A DNA stretch of 37,362 nt from assembly GCA_900546485.1 (NCBI GenBank), contig URDK01000018.1, positions 1 to 37,362 on the forward strand. The letters are read 5' to 3'. How positions within the stretch are numbered: position 1 is the stretch's first letter; each line of letters opens with the position of its first letter. The notes under the pieces are model-generated. The model was not told where the DNA came from and did not search any database. It saw only the letters and a list, made by a program, of their open reading frames with translations. Shown here in pieces: positions 1 to 8,725 of this stretch. The DNA comes from an uncultured Eubacteriales bacterium. Lineage in GTDB: Bacteria; Bacillota; Clostridia; Oscillospirales; Oscillospiraceae. The translations under genes were made by a program, and so were the position numbers.

Positions 1-1236
1 CATGTCATACTTGTTGGCACTCATGTCGCCCTTGCGGAGTATGTCGGCGTTATAGAGCTGCTGGATTTGATCGGGGGTGTAGCCGATGTCGGCGAGGATG
101 TCCTCGTTGTCCATGCCGCATGTGGGGCAGCCGCGCCAGACTTTGCACTCGGTGTTCTTGAACCTGGGCACAATGTTGGAGCCGGTGACCATGCGGCCGT
201 TGTCGGTGCGCGGCCAGGAAATGAGGGTGCCCCTGGCCTTGTAGTGGGGGTGCTCCATCATGTCGTAGAAGTTGACTATGCGGCTGCCGGGGATACCGTT
301 GTCGTCGCACCACTTCTGCGCCTCGTCGAGGGTCATGCTGGCGATCTTGGCGGTGATGGCGTCCTCAAGCTCGCGACCGTAGGGGGTGCTGATCTTCCAG
401 ACACCGGCGGCGGGGTAGCCGTCAACACCGAAGGGGATGCCCAGCAGAGCCGTCACCTTCTTCATGAGTGCGCCCTGAACAAGCAGATAGAACCACTGGT
501 CGTCCTTGGTCTTGTAGGCGTTCCAGCAGCAGCCGTCGGCATTGTTGTCCGGCCAGAGGACAAAGGGACGGTCTCCGTTGAAAGTGTCCATGGCGTAGAC
601 GCCGGTCATGCGGACGAAGGTTTCGAACTGGGCTATGTCGATGCTCTCGCCCTTACCGGTGCGGAGCATGTTGTAGTATGCGGACATGAGGGAAAAGGCC
701 ATGTAGAGCGAGGTGTAGTAGTCGCCAATATAGCCGTTGACAGAGCGGGGTTTCTCGTTCTCATGGGAGTTCATGTACATGAATCCGCCGAAGGCCTGAG
801 CCACCGGATCATAGCTGGCGCGGCCAACGTAGTCGGGGTCTCCGTACTGGCCGTAGCCGGAAATGTGGCCGATGATGAGCTTGGGGTTGATCTCCCAGAG
901 CAGCTCGTCAGTAATGCCGTGCTTCTGGTATTGACCGGGGCGGGAGCCCTCGAAGAAGATGTCCACGTCCTTGATGAGCTTGAGGAAGGTCTCCTTGCCC
1001 TCGCCTTTGAAGATGTCCATGCAGAGGCTGCGGACATTGCGGCGCTCGCTCTGGCCCATGTTGGTGGTGGTGAGGCGGCCAATATCGGCGGCGTAGGGGC
1101 TCTCTATCCAGATTACGTCCGCACCGAGCTCAGCAAACAGCTCAGCACAGAATGGGCCAGCAATGGAAACGGATTGGTGCATTATCTTCAGACCGTGCAG
1201 GGGGCCAAATACGGGTACGTCAGATCTCTTTGCCAT
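1..1236 (-). CDS. caiB: CaiB-like family III CoA-transferase, 3' end cut by window edge
   Basis: This gene encodes a family III CoA-transferase, which moves CoA between a CoA-thioester and a free carboxylic acid. The visible 412 residues match E. coli CaiB (about 405 aa) along their length: FGPLHGLKI near residue 10, SIAGPF at 24-29, VIWIES at 41-46, SERRN at 63-67 and GYGQYG at 127-132. Asp172 in GDYYTSL aligns with the catalytic aspartate of CaiB (Asp169). The last visible residues lie past the usual CaiB end, so few residues can be missing. The start is ATG at 1236 behind AGGAGG. It is the last visible gene of the leftward operon and lies 53 bases after the transporter gene. A paralogue sits at 3638-4885. 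Family assignment is secure; the acid handled is unknown, and carnitine or crotonobetaine is only one possibility. Confidence 0.9.
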   Translation of the reverse strand, partial: MAKRSDVPVFGPLHGLKIMHQSVSIAGPFCAELFAELGADVIWIESPYAADIGRLTTTNMGQSERRNVRSLCMDIFKGEGKETFLKLIKDVDIFFEGSRPGQYQKHGITDELLWEINPKLIIGHISGYGQYGDPDYVGRASYDPVAQAFGGFMYMNSHENEKPRSVNGYIGDYYTSLYMAFSLMSAYYNMLRTGKGESIDIAQFETFVRMTGVYAMDTFNGDRPFVLWPDNNADGCCWNAYKTKDDQWFYLLVQGALMKKVTALLGIPFGVDGYPAAGVWKISTPYGRELEDAITAKIASMTLDEAQKWCDDNGIPGSRIVNFYDMMEHPHYKARGTLISWPRTDNGRMVTGSNIVPRFKNTECKVWRGCPTCGMDNEDILADIGYTPDQIQQLYNADILRKGDMSANKYDM

Positions 1237-1289
1237 TGTTTTTCCTCCTGAGTAAGATTGTGTATTGTGTGGTGTTCAAATGGTGTTGA

Positions 1290-2693
1290 TCAAGTGATGA
1301 AGCCCATGAGTTGCCAGACAGGTACGCTGACGAGGCAGGCAATGGTGTTTATGGCCATGTAGCCGTAGGCGATGGGAACGACGTCCTTGTGGTCCTCGAG
1401 TCGGCCACTGTTGGCGCCGTGGGCACTCATGTAAAGGGTGTTGTGGAAGGAGAGGTTCCAGTTCTGAGCGGCCATGAAAGAGGTAAAGAGCAGAACGAAC
1501 GGATTGTATCCGGCCTCGATGGCGAGAGCACCAAAAATCGCGTTGACTATCGTGACCGTGACGACCTGCGAGATGACGACGAAGCGGAGCAGGTAGGTTA
1601 TAATGCAGATTCCGAGCACAAAAATATAGGGGCTGGTAAGCATCCAGGTCAGATAGGGCCCAATGAGACCGGCAAGCCAGGCGGATATGCCAAGATTTTT
1701 GGTCAGATCGGCCAGAGACAGTATGCCTCCAATCATGATGACAGTAGCCCAGGAGATCTTGGTGCCGAACTCGGGGCCTGACATGAGACCGCAGGCAGCA
1801 AGAACGCCAAAGGCTATCATGCAGGTTATGTAGGCGGAGACGCCGATCTGGTCCTGCAGTATCCAGCAGACCATGGCGATGGCGAGAACGATTGCAGCGG
1901 TCTTTTCCTTGGCGCCCATCTTGCCCATTTCCTTGAGCCTATTCTCGATGTATTCCTTGGACATGGCGGAGGCGGTGCCCGGGTCGCAGGTCTTGACTAT
2001 CATGATGTAGCTGAGCACCAGCACCAGCACGAGCCACACGGCTGCGGCGAGGAACCAGGTGCCCCAGGTGAAAGTGGCCTTGACCTCATCGCTCATGAAG
2101 CCCATGAGGATGGAGACGTAGACGGAGCCGGTGAGGAACGCATTGCCGAGAATGCCCGCGGAAATGAAGTTTGCGGAGAAGAGGCCTACAGCGCCCTTGC
2201 TGCCCTTCTCATAACCGCACTCGTCGGCAATGGCGCTTGTGAAGGGGGCGAGAATGGACACCTTGGCGTTGACAGAGGGGATCAGGGGACTGAGTATGGT
2301 GCCGGTGGCCATCAGGGCGGTGATGTTGCCCTTGAAGCTGGTGGGGAAGATCTTCATGATGTGCAGGGCGATGCGCTTCATGAGGCCGCTGGCGGAAAGG
2401 CAGGCCGCAAAACCGAATATCGGGATGACCAGCCAGACCGTGGTGCCTGCGAATGGGGCGAAAACGGACCCTGAATCGGAGACCTTGAACAGAAGTAGGC
2501 ATCCGAGTGAGAGGAGAATGGTTATGTGGTCCGGGAAAGCGCGGCGTATCATCAGATACATGGTGGCTATGAATATGCCGATGAACTTCATGGCCTCAGG
2601 CGTCAGATCTCCAAACCTGAGGAGAGAGAAGACAACGCCGATAACTATTGCGATGACGACATCGACGATTTTTTTAACTACTTTCTTATCCAT
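1290..2693 (-). CDS. SLC13/DASS-type anion permease
   Basis: This gene encodes a 467-residue integral membrane protein with about eleven to twelve hydrophobic segments. It has two similar halves, each with a polar hairpin: PSVNAKVSILAPF in the first and FVVISQVVTVTIVNAIF, followed by QNWNLSFHNT, in the second. This layout is that of the SLC13/DASS superfamily of sodium-coupled or proton-coupled carboxylate and sulfate importers. The chosen ATG at 2693 has AAAGGAG eight bases upstream; the open frame runs much further upstream, but that part overlaps the hydratase gene and is a shadow. It lies between the CaiD-like gene (35 bases) and a CaiB-like gene, so it probably imports or exchanges the acid processed by the operon. 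E. coli cai operons use the BCCT carrier CaiT instead, which argues for an anionic rather than a betaine substrate. The substrate itself cannot be read from the sequence. Confidence 0.82.
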   Translation of the reverse strand: MDKKVVKKIVDVVIAIVIGVVFSLLRFGDLTPEAMKFIGIFIATMYLMIRRAFPDHITILLSLGCLLLFKVSDSGSVFAPFAGTTVWLVIPIFGFAACLSASGLMKRIALHIMKIFPTSFKGNITALMATGTILSPLIPSVNAKVSILAPFTSAIADECGYEKGSKGAVGLFSANFISAGILGNAFLTGSVYVSILMGFMSDEVKATFTWGTWFLAAAVWLVLVLVLSYIMIVKTCDPGTASAMSKEYIENRLKEMGKMGAKEKTAAIVLAIAMVCWILQDQIGVSAYITCMIAFGVLAACGLMSGPEFGTKISWATVIMIGGILSLADLTKNLGISAWLAGLIGPYLTWMLTSPYIFVLGICIITYLLRFVVISQVVTVTIVNAIFGALAIEAGYNPFVLLFTSFMAAQNWNLSFHNTLYMSAHGANSGRLEDHKDVVPIAYGYMAINTIACLVSVPVWQLMGFIT

Positions 2694-2728
2694 ACAATGT
2701 TCTCCTTTGTAGGCGGCGGTGCGGCCGC

Positions 2729-3517
2729 TTATCTGCCGGTCCAAACGGGCTGGCGTTTTTCCGCAAATGCCCGGGGGCCTTCTTTGGCGTCGCTGGAACT
2801 GAAGACTATTTTCTTTATCAATTCGCTTGTGGCAAAGGCCTCTTCCGGCGACGAGCACTGGGCTTTTGAGTACAGCTGCTTTGTGTATCTCAGCGACAGC
2901 GGCGCGTTTGCCGCGATCTTCTCTGCAAGCAAGATGGTTCGCTCCAACAACTCCCTGGCCGGCACGACATAGTTGATAAGCCCAAGCTGAAGGGCTCTTT
3001 CCGCGCTTATGGCGTCTCCTGTCAGCAGAAGCTCCATGGCTGCCGCCTTGGAAACCGCGTGGGCGAGTCGTATCGGGCCGCCTCCAGCTGCGAATATGCC
3101 GCGCTTGACCTCCGGCAGACCGAAGCTGGCGTTTTCCGAAGCGACGATCATGTCGCAGGCGAGCGCTATCTCCGTGCCGCCGCCCAGGGCATAGCCGTTG
3201 ACCGCGGCCAACAGGGGCTTGGGGAACACGCGTTCCGTTATGCCGGCCCAGCCGTGGCCAGGTATGGCGCAGCCCTTGCTGTTTCCGGATGAAAGGCACT
3301 TCAGATCTTGCCCCGTGCAGAAAAACTTGCTTCCGGCGCCGGTGAGGATGACCGCGTATACGCTGTCGTCTTCCTCCGCCTCGTTGAGGGCCGAGTCAAG
3401 CAGGAACGCCGTTTCCGGGTCTACCGAGTTCGCAGCGTGTTCACGGCTGATCGTGACGATCATGATGTGCCCACGCCGACAGGTTAGGACCGGTCCTTCT
3501 TTTCCTTCGCCTGACAT
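2729..3517 (-). CDS. caiD: CaiD-like enoyl-CoA hydratase/isomerase
   Basis: This gene encodes a crotonase-fold protein of 262 residues, the usual length for CaiD (261). Oxyanion-hole segments are visible at VILTGAGSKFF (57-66) and AAVNGYALGGGTE (104-116). Both catalytic glutamates are present, Glu116 in GGTEIALA and Glu136 in GLPEVKRG. The C-terminus, EGPRAFAEKRQPVWTGR, is almost identical to that of E. coli CaiD, which hydrates crotonobetainyl-CoA to carnitinyl-CoA. The expected reaction is reversible addition of water to a 2-enoyl-CoA in the cytoplasm. The start at 3517 follows AAAGGAGG with six bases between; an in-frame ATG at 3553 lies inside a terminator-like hairpin and is less likely. 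A long-loop hairpin separates it from the CoA-transferase gene upstream, so its expression may be set separately from the first two genes. Confidence 0.87.
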   Translation of the reverse strand: MSGEGKEGPVLTCRRGHIMIVTISREHAANSVDPETAFLLDSALNEAEEDDSVYAVILTGAGSKFFCTGQDLKCLSSGNSKGCAIPGHGWAGITERVFPKPLLAAVNGYALGGGTEIALACDMIVASENASFGLPEVKRGIFAAGGGPIRLAHAVSKAAAMELLLTGDAISAERALQLGLINYVVPARELLERTILLAEKIAANAPLSLRYTKQLYSKAQCSSPEEAFATSELIKKIVFSSSDAKEGPRAFAEKRQPVWTGR

Positions 3518-3534
3518 ACTCAACCTCCTTTCAG

Positions 3535-3616
3535 AAAAAATATTCCGCTGCATTGTTTAGAAATTGTCATGCAACAAAAACATGCATAGAAACTTCTGTG
3601 CCAATGCAGCGGAATA
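3535..3616 (-). terminator. Long-loop hairpin with T run, possible internal attenuator
   Basis: Bases 3541-3555 and 3602-3616 form a perfect 15-bp inverted repeat with a 46-base loop. Read leftward, the hairpin is followed by TTTTTT (3540-3535), as in an intrinsic terminator. The loop contains a second short stem built on ATGCA/TGCAT. It lies between the CaiB-like gene that ends at 3638 and the CaiD-like gene that starts at 3517, inside what otherwise looks like one operon. Partial termination or RNA processing is inferred. The loop is longer than in typical terminators. Confidence 0.6.
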
Positions 3617-3637
3617 AAACTGTTTATTATGTGATTT

Positions 3638-4885
3638 TTAGAAATAGTTGATGTCCGAGCGGGGGACAACGATGACGTCCTTCTCGCACAATTCGGATAT
3701 CTGATCCGTAGTGAGGCCATAGTCTAGCAGCACGTCCTCGTTGTCGCAGCCGATGTAGGGGCAGCCCCGCCAGATTTGCTGGGGATTGCGCTTGAATCTG
3801 GGCACGGGGGCGGCGCCCGTTATCTTTGTGCCCTCATAGCGGCTGCCAGGGGCGGCGTCCCACTGGATAATGGTCTCGCGCGCGGCGTACTGCTCGTTCG
3901 TCTTTATGTCCTCATAGTTCATGACTCGGCAGCAGGGGATACGCATGTTGGAGAATTCAAGCTCCATTTCTGACGCTGTGTGAGTGTCGCAATAGTCCTT
4001 TAGGGCGGCCTCGACCACCGTTGCGCCTTCGCTGTCTATAGGTATGTTGCCCTTTCCGGCGGGGAAGAGCTCGGAGGGATACTCGAGCCCGAGCAGGGTA
4101 CATATGCGCTTCACAGAGGGCACGCCAAGTATGATTAGCATGACCGCTGCCCCGTCCTTGCAGACGTAGGTGCCCCAGGCGGCATAGTTGGGGTTGTGGT
4201 TGCCTACCTTGGGCGTGTACTCACCGAGGGTGAAGTATTCCGAGACCTTGTTGGCGCTGCAGCGGAAACCTATCTCGTACTGTGCGACGTCAATGCTGTC
4301 GCCAACGCCGGTCTTTTCGGCCTTGCGCAGAGCTGCAAGGGCGGCAGTGGAGGCATGGAGCGCCGTGTAGTAGTCCAGCATGCTTACCTGAGCCTGGATG
4401 GGCGGCTTGTCAGGGAAGCCCTGCAGGTCCATAATGCCGGAAAAGGCCTGAGCTACAGGGTCGTAGGAGGGCCTGTCCACATACTCCTTAACGCCGTATT
4501 TTCCGTAGCCGGAAATGTGTACGATGACCAGCCTGGGGTTTGCTTGCCAGAGCACATCGTCGGAGAGACCGTATTTTTCATACTGCAGTCCCTTGGAGGA
4601 TTCTATAAATATGTCAGCAGTGGAGAGCATTTTCAGCAGCGTGGCCTTGCCCTCGTCAGTGGGAATTCTCATGCATAGGTTGCGCATGTTGCGGCGCTCG
4701 CTTTCGCCGGTCATGCCGAGGCGCATACGAACAACATCCATGTTGTCTGGATTCTCGATCCATGTCACGTCTGCGCCCATCTCGGCCATGAGCTCGGCCG
4801 CATAGGGGCCAGCCTGCGACATCGCGGCGCAAACCACCTTCACTCCGTAGAGCGCGCCGAATTCCGGTACATCCTTGTATCTCAT
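3638..4885 (-). CDS. Second CaiB-like family III CoA-transferase
   Basis: This gene encodes a 415-residue paralogue of the protein at 1-1236. It has the same landmarks: FGALYGVKVV (9-18), AGPYAAELMAEMGADV (25-40), SERRN (62-66), GYGKYG (126-131) and the catalytic-type aspartate Asp171 in MLDYYTAL. The expected reaction is CoA transfer between acids of the pathway. The start was placed at ATG 4885, with AAAGGAG five bases upstream; the longer frame begins at 4915 and would overlap the ligase stop. The gene follows the acyl-CoA ligase by 26 bases and is followed by the long-loop hairpin. Two CaiB-type enzymes in one operon suggest different acceptor acids or different pathway steps, but the sequence does not say which. 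Confidence 0.88.
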   Translation of the reverse strand: MRYKDVPEFGALYGVKVVCAAMSQAGPYAAELMAEMGADVTWIENPDNMDVVRMRLGMTGESERRNMRNLCMRIPTDEGKATLLKMLSTADIFIESSKGLQYEKYGLSDDVLWQANPRLVIVHISGYGKYGVKEYVDRPSYDPVAQAFSGIMDLQGFPDKPPIQAQVSMLDYYTALHASTAALAALRKAEKTGVGDSIDVAQYEIGFRCSANKVSEYFTLGEYTPKVGNHNPNYAAWGTYVCKDGAAVMLIILGVPSVKRICTLLGLEYPSELFPAGKGNIPIDSEGATVVEAALKDYCDTHTASEMELEFSNMRIPCCRVMNYEDIKTNEQYAARETIIQWDAAPGSRYEGTKITGAAPVPRFKRNPQQIWRGCPYIGCDNEDVLLDYGLTTDQISELCEKDVIVVPRSDINYF

Positions 4886-4911
4886 AACTGCTCCTTTCAC
4901 GCAGCCCGCTC

Positions 4912-6423
4912 TCACATTGCGGACAGAATTTCTTTAAGTTCGCTCTTCTTGACCGTGCCCTTTGCGGTGAGGGGTAGGGCGTCCATGATGAACACTTTGC
5001 GCGGCTTTTTGTAGCTGCTCATGTTGCGCCGGCAGAACTCGATGAGCTCGTCCGCGGTCAAAGTCATGCCGGGACGGAGCACTACGGCGGCGGCCACTAT
5101 CTCGCCCCAGCTGCTGTCGGGCAGGCCCACAACGCCGCAGTTGGCAACGGCGGGATGGCGCTTAATGACGTCCTCGACCTCCTGAGCATAGATGTTCTCG
5201 CCGCCGCACTTTATCATATCCTTCTTGCGGCTGACGAAGTAGACATAGCCCTCCTCGTCGACCGTGACGAGGTCGCCGGTCGGCATGAATCCGTCCCTGT
5301 CGCTGCCGTTAAAGCCGAGGTAGCGTTTCATCATGCCGGGACATTTGCCCCAGAGCTCACCGGGGACGCCGCAGGGGACGGACTTGCCGTCGTCATCGAG
5401 GACGAGTATCTCGGTATAGTAGGAGGGCTTGCCGAGCGCTGTGGTCAGTTTGGGGTTATCCTTTATCATATCGCGGCTGCATGTGATGTTCACGCAGGCG
5501 ATGAACTCGCTGCAGCTGTAGGCGTTGAATATCTCGGCCTTGGGGAAGACACTGAACACGTCGTCAATGACCTTTTCGTTCCACGCGCCGCCGCCGACCC
5601 GGACGAGCCTGACGGAGGAGAGATCGTACTTTCCCCATTCGGTCGAGGCCTTAAAACGCTCGCAGATATTGGGCGGGATGAGGAACATCTGTGTCACGCG
5701 CTCCTCCTGTATGACCCGCATGATCACCTCGGGAATGAACCTTTCCATGCTCACGAACGTGTTGCATGTTGCAAAGGTGACCATCAGTGCAGACAGGCCA
5801 CCGACGTGGAAGAGCGGGGCAAAGTTGAGGTACACGTCGGTCCTGGTGTAGTCGATGACGCGGGGGAGCACCTGCATCAGCAGCCCCTGATGCGTGTGCA
5901 CGGCGGCTTTGGAGCGCCCTGTGGTCCCGCCGGTGAATATGGCCATGACCTCGTCTTCCGCGCTCATTTCCTCGAAAAAGTCCCAGTTTTCCATCTTGTT
6001 ATCGTACAGGTTGGCGATTTTGCCGTAGTCGGAGGAGAGCTCCCCCTCGCCGTACCAGAGCACGCCGGGACACTCGAGATCGGAGACCATGCCCTCAAAG
6101 GCCTTGCCGTAGAGCATGTACTCGCAGCCTACTGCATCAACAAGTTCAGTGACCTCAGCTGCCCCGAAGCGGGTGTTGAATGGTACGGCAAAGGCCCCGA
6201 GCTTTAAAACGGCAAAGAGGGCCTCTATATAGGTCTGGCCGTTGGGGAACAAGAGCCCGACCCGCGTTCCTTTCCGGATGCCGGCCGACTTCATCCCATA
6301 TGCCAGCCGGTTTATGCGTCCGTTCAACTCACCGTAGGAGACCCGTCCGGCCTCGGTGATGAGAGCTGTTTTGGACGGGTTTTCCAAAGCATTCATACAA
6401 AACCAGTTGTAGACTCCAAACAT
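4912..6423 (-). CDS. CaiC-like AMP-forming acyl-CoA ligase
   Basis: This gene encodes a 503-residue member of the ANL adenylating family, which activates a carboxylic acid with ATP and loads it onto CoA. Core motifs are in order: the phosphate loop FTGGTTGRSK near 163-172, NAYSCSE (A5), PTGDL (A7), RKKDMIKCGGENI (A8) and the C-terminal lysine region PLTAKGTVKK (A10). Among Cai proteins it corresponds to CaiC (betaine/carnitine CoA ligase). Two ATGs lie six bases apart; GGAGG directly abuts the first (6429), so the second (6423) with six bases of spacing was chosen. It is the first gene of the leftward operon, about 50 bases downstream of a sigma-54 element. It probably primes the pathway by making the first CoA-thioester, after which the CoA-transferases recycle CoA. 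Confidence 0.87.
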   Translation of the reverse strand: MFGVYNWFCMNALENPSKTALITEAGRVSYGELNGRINRLAYGMKSAGIRKGTRVGLLFPNGQTYIEALFAVLKLGAFAVPFNTRFGAAEVTELVDAVGCEYMLYGKAFEGMVSDLECPGVLWYGEGELSSDYGKIANLYDNKMENWDFFEEMSAEDEVMAIFTGGTTGRSKAAVHTHQGLLMQVLPRVIDYTRTDVYLNFAPLFHVGGLSALMVTFATCNTFVSMERFIPEVIMRVIQEERVTQMFLIPPNICERFKASTEWGKYDLSSVRLVRVGGGAWNEKVIDDVFSVFPKAEIFNAYSCSEFIACVNITCSRDMIKDNPKLTTALGKPSYYTEILVLDDDGKSVPCGVPGELWGKCPGMMKRYLGFNGSDRDGFMPTGDLVTVDEEGYVYFVSRKKDMIKCGGENIYAQEVEDVIKRHPAVANCGVVGLPDSSWGEIVAAAVVLRPGMTLTADELIEFCRRNMSSYKKPRKVFIMDALPLTAKGTVKKSELKEILSAM

Positions 6424-6484
6424 AGACATCCTCCATTCCAATTCCGCCGTATTTAGGGCGAAACCGCATCTATGATATTTAAAT

Positions 6485-6500
6485 AGCAAACTTCTCGCCA
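6485..6500 (-). promoter_or_regulatory. Sigma-54 (-24/-12) promoter of the ligase operon
   Basis: Read on the minus strand, this is TGGCGAG-N4-TTGCT, which fits the RpoN consensus TGGCACG-N4-TTGCW with exact spacing. Transcription would start near 6475 and give a leader of about 50 bases before the ATG at 6423. The divergent neighbour encodes a sigma-54 activator, which supports the call. An almost identical element lies at 13705-13720. Confidence 0.82.
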
Positions 6501-6535
6501 AAGCAGAACTTTGTGAAAAAACTGCTCAGCACGTT

Positions 6536-6609
6536 TTATGGTGTCAAGTATACACACATTTCGTCACAAAACAACACAAAATTATACAATAGGGGACAAG
6601 GCACCATAA
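6536..6609. promoter_or_regulatory. Candidate upstream activating region for the sigma-54 activator
   Basis: The 8-bp arms TTATGGTG (6536-6543) and CACCATAA (6602-6609) form an inverted repeat around an AT-rich interval. GTGTCAAGTATACACAC (6541-6557) within it has partial dyad symmetry. The region lies 36-109 bases upstream of the -24 element, where enhancer sites are usually found. No matching pair was recognised upstream of the second sigma-54 promoter, so this is only a candidate. Confidence 0.3.
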
Positions 6610-6624
6610 TTATATAAAATATAC

Positions 6625-6662
6625 TTTACTAATTCACAAAAAATGATACAATAATATACAAT
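6625..6662 (+). promoter_or_regulatory. Probable housekeeping promoter(s) of the activator gene
   Basis: Two overlapping sigma-70-type pairs are visible. One is TTTACT (6625-6630), 16 bases, TACAAT (6647-6652). The other is TTCACA (6633-6638), 18 bases, TACAAT (6657-6662). ATACAATA occurs three times between 6584 and 6663. Which pair is used cannot be told from the sequence. Confidence 0.5.
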
Positions 6663-6694
6663 ATGAAACACAGTTTTGCACAGGAGGAAACAGT

Positions 6695-8722
6695 ATGAAG
6701 GCCGCATTGGGCTTGATACAGCTCCAGCAACAGATAACCGAGTCAAAGAAACTTTGCCTCAGCGGGAAAAAATTGCTCAGTCCTGCTGTGCGGCAGTGCG
6801 TGAGCCAGGGTTGGTTGCGTTCCCGCGGACTGAATATCCCTCATACAGGGGACGTCCTGCCAGCCACGCAGGATAAGGAGGCCACGATAAAAAGCACGTC
6901 CAAACTCATGCAGTATCACTACATGAAGTTTGAGAAGTTGTTTAAGGACATGGACCAGGCGCTAGGCGCTATTGGGGCGGCCGTGTTCTATTTAAACAAG
7001 AATCTGAGAGTCTACAACAAGGGAGGAAACAGGGAGCTCCTTCGCGAGCTGAAGCGGCTGAATATCAGCTTTGGAGCATGTTTCTCGGAGCAGATGGTCG
7101 GCTCAACGGCCGTGTCGCTGGCCTCCAGGAGCCGCAAGTTAGAGTTCACGATAGGTGCGGAGAATTATTGCGAGGCCCTGTCCGCCTTTGCACTGTTCTG
7201 CCTGCCGCCAATCAACAATCCAATGATGAACGAGACTTCTATGCTTGTCATCATCCCGCTCAGGAGGCTGTCGGAGCAGACCTTGTCCGTCGTGTCGCTC
7301 TCGATCGAGAGCTTTTTAATGCTGTCGAACCGATTGAATCTCCCGGAGGTGGATATTAAGGACCGGGTGCTGGAGTCAGTTTTGAACCAGCGCTCCTCCA
7401 TTTTCATTTCTGTAGATACCGACGGTAATATACTTGACGCAAGCGATAGTTTTTACCGTGATATGGGCACAAATATATCAGAGATAGGCGGCAAGAAGTT
7501 CTCCGAGGTGTATCCAGCTCTGAAGGACGGCATCAAATGCCTCAACGGAGGGGCGGACATCACCTCCAAAAGCGTTGTCATGCCGGTGAAAGACGGCGGT
7601 GAGCGGGAATATATGGTCGATTTCCTAAAGATCAGCAGCGAGGAAAAGCAGCCGCGAGGTCTGGCCATCGTCATGACTGACCGCAAAGCCCTGCAAAAGT
7701 ACATCAACAAGGTGTCGAACACGGGGCCGGCCTTTACGTTTGATAAGCTGATAGGCAAGAGCGACGTCTTTGAGCGTACAGTGCAGCAAGCGAGGAGCGC
7801 CGCGGCCGGAAACTCCAATATCCTTATCTTTGGCGAGTCCGGCACCGGCAAGGAGCTCTTTGCTCAGTCGTTGCACAATGAGTCCTCCAGGCGGAGCAAG
7901 CCATTCGTGGCCATAAACTGTGCTGCACTGCCGAGAGAGCTGCTCAGCACAGAGCTGTTCGGCTACGAGGAGGGGGCATTCACGGGAGCAAAGCGCGGTG
8001 GCGCTATGGGCAAATTCGAAGCTGCCGATGGCGGCACGCTGTTTTTGGACGAGATAGCGGAGATACCCCTGGACATGCAGGTGCTATTGCTTCGAGTGCT
8101 CGAGGACGGTGTGGTGACAAGGGTGGGGGGTAACCGTGCCGTAGCCACTGATGTGCGTGTTATATCCGCTACGAATAAGGACCTTTGGGAGTATGTGAAC
8201 GACGGCAAGTTCCGGCTCGACCTCTATTACAGGCTGAACGTGTTCACGCTGAACATCCCGCCGCTGAGGGACAGAAAGAGCGACATACCCCTGCTCATAG
8301 ACTACATGCTCGACGGCTTTTCCCGGAGCTTCGGCAAGCGGGTCACAGGTGTCTCGGACGAGGTGCTGGAGCTGATGATGTCCTATGACTGGCCCGGCAA
8401 CGTCCGTGAGCTGAGAAACGTCATCGAGCGCTGCATGAACGTAACGGCGAGCGAAGTCATAACCTCAAAGGACCTGCCGCTTGACTTCCACGCCAGAAGG
8501 ATGCGCGCGGCGCAGCCTCTTCCGGCGAAGCCCGCGGAGCAGCGCCCGGAGCCGGAGGCGGGTAAGACCGAGCCGCTGAAGGCGGAAAGTTACGGCGAAT
8601 ACGAGCGGGAACTCATCATGAAGCTGATGATTGCGCACCGCGGGAACAAGAGCGCCGTAGCCTCGGAGATGGGTATCTCGAGAAAAACGCTGTATGCAAA
8701 ACTTGAAAAGTACAAAATATGA
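6695..8722 (+). CDS. Sigma-54-dependent enhancer-binding transcription activator
   Basis: This gene encodes a 675-residue bacterial enhancer-binding protein. The N-terminal third resembles the AcoR-type sensory region, with a GAF-like part around 85-215. A PAS-like segment follows at about 225-335, a likely ligand sensor. The AAA+ core has Walker A GESGTGKE (380-387), the sigma-54 contact loop GAFTGA (427-432), Walker B LFLDE (449-453) and a DWPGNVREL region (565-573). A linker rich in Pro, Glu and Lys (600-632) leads to a Fis-type helix-turn-helix near 650-673. The GAFTGA loop is intact, so it should activate RpoN promoters. The ATG at 6695 has AGGAGG upstream. It is divergent from the ligase operon, and both -24/-12 elements nearby are its obvious targets. 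The inducer is probably the pathway acid or its CoA ester (inference). Confidence 0.93.
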   Translation: MKAALGLIQLQQQITESKKLCLSGKKLLSPAVRQCVSQGWLRSRGLNIPHTGDVLPATQDKEATIKSTSKLMQYHYMKFEKLFKDMDQALGAIGAAVFYLNKNLRVYNKGGNRELLRELKRLNISFGACFSEQMVGSTAVSLASRSRKLEFTIGAENYCEALSAFALFCLPPINNPMMNETSMLVIIPLRRLSEQTLSVVSLSIESFLMLSNRLNLPEVDIKDRVLESVLNQRSSIFISVDTDGNILDASDSFYRDMGTNISEIGGKKFSEVYPALKDGIKCLNGGADITSKSVVMPVKDGGEREYMVDFLKISSEEKQPRGLAIVMTDRKALQKYINKVSNTGPAFTFDKLIGKSDVFERTVQQARSAAAGNSNILIFGESGTGKELFAQSLHNESSRRSKPFVAINCAALPRELLSTELFGYEEGAFTGAKRGGAMGKFEAADGGTLFLDEIAEIPLDMQVLLLRVLEDGVVTRVGGNRAVATDVRVISATNKDLWEYVNDGKFRLDLYYRLNVFTLNIPPLRDRKSDIPLLIDYMLDGFSRSFGKRVTGVSDEVLELMMSYDWPGNVRELRNVIERCMNVTASEVITSKDLPLDFHARRMRAAQPLPAKPAEQRPEPEAGKTEPLKAESYGEYERELIMKLMIAHRGNKSAVASEMGISRKTLYAKLEKYKI

Positions 8723-8725
8723 AAA

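Noticed and set aside
67..1251. Plus-strand open frame of 394 codons at the left edge
   Set aside because: It is antisense to the CaiB-like gene, has no recognisable domain and no ribosome binding site.
3520..3720. 66-codon minus-strand frame across the long-loop hairpin
   Set aside because: It overlaps the end of the CoA-transferase gene, has no ribosome site and has no recognisable sequence.
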